Part shown: in pieces, positions 14,681-16,913 of the stretch | Position numbering within the stretch: position 1 is the first letter of the stretch | Layout: every line of letters begins with the position of its first letter | Assembly (NCBI GenBank): GCA_964354135.1 | Contig: CAYGZA010000125.1 | Span: forward strand, 1 to 16,913 | DNA length: 16,913 nt | Reading direction: 5' to 3' | DNA from: CAYGZA01 sp964354135 | Lineage (GTDB): Bacteria; Planctomycetota; Planctomycetia; Pirellulales; Thermoguttaceae | The notes under the pieces: generated by a model | The model's input: the letters and a program-made list of their open reading frames with translations, nothing else | Databases searched by the model: none | What the model was told of the DNA's origin: nothing | Position numbers and translations under genes: made by a program

Positions 14681-15724
14681 ATGCTTAGCTGGAAAACGCG
14701 CTTTACGATCATTGCCGCCGCTGCCGTGTTGCTGGTCGCCGGGGCACCTTCGGAGGGCAAGGCGATCTTCGATTGGCTGTGTCCTTGGTCCTGGCACAAC
14801 CCGGGGACGACGAGCACCACGTACGTCCCGCCGTTCAGCGGGCGGCCTTTGGTCCGGGCGCCGGCGCCCGCCGCGGCGCCCATGTTGGCCAGCGCCGCCG
14901 CGGTCTCTCCGGCCACCGCGGTCACCTGCTGCTACGTGCCGCAGACGTGCTACCGGACCGTGTACCGGCCCGTGCCGATCACCGGTTGCACGCCCGTCAG
15001 CGCGTACGATCCCTGCACCGGCTGCCCGGTCACCGCGTACCGTCCGGTCACGAGCTGGACCTACCAGGCCCAGTTGGTCCCGTACACCACATACCGGGTT
15101 GTCTACTCCAATCCGTGTTACGGTACCGTTCGTTCGATCGGCTCGAGTTACGTTTCGGGAGCCGCAAGCGCGCCGGGTTGTTCGTGTGCTCCGGCGCTCG
15201 GGAGCCCGTCCGGGCTCTCGCCCATTCCCATGCCGTCCGCGGCGTTGCCCTCGAACGGGACATACTCGTGGCCGGCCGCCATGTCTTCTGTAGCCTCGGG
15301 ATCGACGCTGCCGGCGAACGGTGCGAACGGTGCGAACGGTGCGGGCGGTTCCTGGTCCGGCGGGTCTTCGTCCCTGTTGCCGCCGCCGCCGGCGAATTCC
15401 TCGTCGGGCAGTGGAGCAAACGGCACGACGCCGGGCGGGTCCTCCGGCTCTCCCAAGAGCGAAACGCGGCTCATGCCCATTCCGGACGCCGATTCGGGGA
15501 GCGGGCCGGCGAAGTCGGGCGCCGGACCAAGTGGCTCCGGTACCGGACCGTCCAGTTCAGGCACAGGACCCGCCAAGTCCTCCACGGCGAACGAGCCCGG
15601 AGGGCGAACCGCCTCGAGGCTGCTGCGCCAGGCTTCCTATGGGGAGCCGACGGGACCGGTCCTCCGCAGCGCTGCCCCCGTGACCCTCCGGCTGGACGCC
15701 AGCGGGTGGGAAGCGGCCAGGTAG
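14681..15724 (+). CDS. secreted Cys/Tyr-rich protein with Gly/Ser/Pro-rich low-complexity tail
   Basis: 347 residues from the ATG at 14681, with GGAG 9 nt upstream. Residues 1-28 form a signal peptide (basic start, hydrophobic core TIIAAAAVLLVAGA, likely cut after GKA). Residues 83-147 are a Cys/Tyr segment with seven Cys in all (CCYVPQTCYRTVYRPVP, then DPCTGCPVTAYRPV and SNPCY). TVYRPV and TAYRPV form an imperfect internal repeat. Residues about 155-305 are Gly/Ser/Ala/Pro-rich, with NGA tandem repeats (213-221) encoded by three exact GCGAACGGT units (15314-15340) and G-x-G-P-x-x-S motifs at 275-300. Proteins with short Tyr- and Cys-rich repeats occur on planctomycete cell surfaces, but the link here is an inference. 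The even number of Cys in CxxC-type spacing suggests disulfides after export. Confidence 0.78.
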   Translation: MLSWKTRFTIIAAAAVLLVAGAPSEGKAIFDWLCPWSWHNPGTTSTTYVPPFSGRPLVRAPAPAAAPMLASAAAVSPATAVTCCYVPQTCYRTVYRPVPITGCTPVSAYDPCTGCPVTAYRPVTSWTYQAQLVPYTTYRVVYSNPCYGTVRSIGSSYVSGAASAPGCSCAPALGSPSGLSPIPMPSAALPSNGTYSWPAAMSSVASGSTLPANGANGANGAGGSWSGGSSSLLPPPPANSSSGSGANGTTPGGSSGSPKSETRLMPIPDADSGSGPAKSGAGPSGSGTGPSSSGTGPAKSSTANEPGGRTASRLLRQASYGEPTGPVLRSAAPVTLRLDASGWEAAR

Positions 15725-15821
15725 CCCGCGAGGCTTCAGACTCCTTACCCGGCACCGCTAGCCGAACTCCGGGCTGCCCGCTACACTGAACTGGTCCGGT
15801 AGTTTGGGGCGGCGGGGTGCC

Positions 15822-16814
15822 ATGCCAGCAAACCTGACGGCGCAATACCTTAAGGCGGAGGAGGAATACCGCCGGGCCACGTCTATCGACGACGAGTTGA
15901 AGTGGCTCCAGGTGATGCTTGCCGAGATCCCCAAACACAAGGGGACCGACAAGCTCCAGGCCGACATCAAGGCCAAGATCAGCAAGGCAAAGAAGGAGAT
16001 TCTGGCCGAGCGGAAGGCCGGCAAGAAGACCCGCGGAGTTCGCATCCCCCGCCAAGGTGCAGGAACGGCCGTCATCCTGGGCGGCCCGAACGCGGGGAAG
16101 AGCCAATTACTGAGGCGTCTTACGCGGGCCACGCCCGAGGTGGCCCCCTATCCTTTTACCACGCACGCCCCCACTCCGGGCATGATGCCGTGGGAGGACG
16201 TCTTCGTCCAACTCGTCGATACCCCGCCGATCACCGCCGACTACATGGAATCGTACGTGCAGGGGCTGATCCGCGGCGCCGACCTGGCCCTGCTGATGCT
16301 CGACCTCGGCAGCGACTTGGGGATTGAACAGTGCCAGGAGGTTCTCGACCGGCTCAACGGCACGAAGACGCGGTTGGGGGGCACTTCGTATCTCCACGAG
16401 GAGGACATCGGGGTCTCGTACACCCGGACGTTCCTCCTGCCCAACAAGATCGACTTGCCGGAGGCGGCCGCGCGACTCGAGTTGTTCCACGAGCTTTGCC
16501 CGTCGGATTTCCCCGAGTACGCGATCTCGGCGGAGAAGGGGACGGGGCTGGAGGCATTGCGGGGCGCCGTTTATGGGGCGATGGACGTGGTCCGCGTGTA
16601 CTCGAAGGTCCCCGCGGCGAAAGGGCCCGACCTGGATCGCCCCTTCACCCTCCGCCGCGGCAGCACGGTCCTCGACATGGCCGGCCAGGTCCACAAGGAC
16701 TTCTTGACCCACCTCAAGTTCGCCCGGGTGTGGGGAACCGCCGTCCACGACGGCACCGTGGTCAAGGGGGACTACACCTTGCACGAGAAGGACATCGTAG
16801 AATTGCACGTGTAA
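15822..16814 (+). CDS. DRG/Obg-type GTPase with C-terminal TGS domain
   Basis: 330 residues from the ATG at 15822; a TTG at 15804 would add six residues without a better ribosome site. Residues 1-75 are helical and Lys/Glu-rich, likely a coiled-coil or HTH-like arm as in DRG proteins. GTPase motifs: G1 GGPNAGKS (87-94), G2 region YPFTTHAPTPGM (110-121), G3 DTPP (133-136), G4 NKID (208-211) and G5 SAEKG (236-240). A TGS domain follows (about 272-330): DRPFTLRRGSTVLDMAGQVH and KGDYTLHEKDIVELHV. The G3-G4 distance, about 72 residues, is too short for the S5D2L insertion of eukaryotic and archaeal DRG proteins, and the Obg glycine-rich N-domain is absent. By family the role is likely ribosome- or RNA-associated. 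G3 has Pro in place of the usual Gly. The gene appears monocistronic. Confidence 0.9.
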   Translation: MPANLTAQYLKAEEEYRRATSIDDELKWLQVMLAEIPKHKGTDKLQADIKAKISKAKKEILAERKAGKKTRGVRIPRQGAGTAVILGGPNAGKSQLLRRLTRATPEVAPYPFTTHAPTPGMMPWEDVFVQLVDTPPITADYMESYVQGLIRGADLALLMLDLGSDLGIEQCQEVLDRLNGTKTRLGGTSYLHEEDIGVSYTRTFLLPNKIDLPEAAARLELFHELCPSDFPEYAISAEKGTGLEALRGAVYGAMDVVRVYSKVPAAKGPDLDRPFTLRRGSTVLDMAGQVHKDFLTHLKFARVWGTAVHDGTVVKGDYTLHEKDIVELHV

Positions 16815-16858
16815 CGACTTGGACGAGGTCTTGCTTCGCTTGGCCGTTGCCGAAGGGA

Positions 16859-16872
16859 CTAGGGGCTAGGGG
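16859..16872. repeat. two tandem CTAGGGG heptamers
   Basis: CTAGGGG occurs twice in direct succession (16859-16865 and 16866-16872), 44 nt after the GTPase stop. The 99 nt after that gene hold no other recognisable element. Confidence 0.6.
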
Positions 16873-16913
16873 CAATACCGTTCAAATAGTCATAACCACC
16901 GACTCCATAAAGG

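Noticed and set aside
16829..16853. Possible rho-independent terminator after the GTPase gene
   Set aside because: Only short interrupted pairing (CTTC/GAAG and GGC/GCC) and no T run.

Overview
The window is about 65% G+C and looks like a chromosome fragment of a Planctomycetota bacterium, probably a Pirellulales-type lineage. This assignment is inferred from three things: the style of the Tad proteins (H-x-D-x-x-G leaders, an FHA-fused CpaF), a stand-alone RNA polymerase alpha-CTD protein, and a secreted Cys/Tyr-rich low-complexity protein. No rRNA or other taxonomic marker is present.

Left part (1-8829, all minus strand): a Tad/Flp-type pilus or secretion operon. In transcription order it holds a compact TadA/CpaF ATPase, a 60-aa pilin-like protein, an Flp-like pilin, an A24 prepilin peptidase, a two-TM TadE-like protein, a large TadG-like protein, a TadE-like pseudopilin with a large ectodomain, an unrecognised single-TM protein, CpaB/RcpC, and the first 322 residues of a second CpaF ATPase with an N-terminal FHA domain, cut by the window edge. 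Genes are tightly packed, with overlaps of 4 and 11 nt. Secretin, TadB and TadC are not in the window and probably lie beyond base 1. A candidate promoter with a perfect TTGACA overlapping the upstream gene's end, plus a perfect 8-bp palindrome at the predicted +1, lies just before tadA.

Middle (8914-11175, minus): a full-length PcrA/UvrD-type SF1A helicase with a TTG start. It is followed upstream by a 540-bp divergent intergenic region (11176-11715) packed with repeats: a compound palindrome with two 9-bp hairpins, and four copies of a G+C-rich 23-27-bp unit, one of them inverted.

Right part (11716-14345, plus): four genes joined by overlaps of 11, 4 and 4 nt. They encode a stand-alone alpha-CTD, a four-TM DUF3592-like protein with an arrestin-like C-terminus, a second small arrestin-like protein, and a small P-loop ATPase. 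The unit has no obvious named counterpart and is the best candidate for an undescribed system. Next comes a secreted Cys/Tyr-rich, Gly/Ser-rich protein (14681-15724) with its own promoter, then a DRG/Obg-type GTPase with a TGS domain (15822-16814).

Functional reading: the left operon builds an envelope-spanning pilus. Its prepilin peptidase would process at least three proteins carrying recognisable G/xxxx[E/D] leaders. The FHA-CpaF could link the machine to Thr phosphorylation. The right-hand unit combines a DNA- or RNAP-binding module, membrane/arrestin scaffolds and an ATPase, but its role cannot be assigned from sequence alone.
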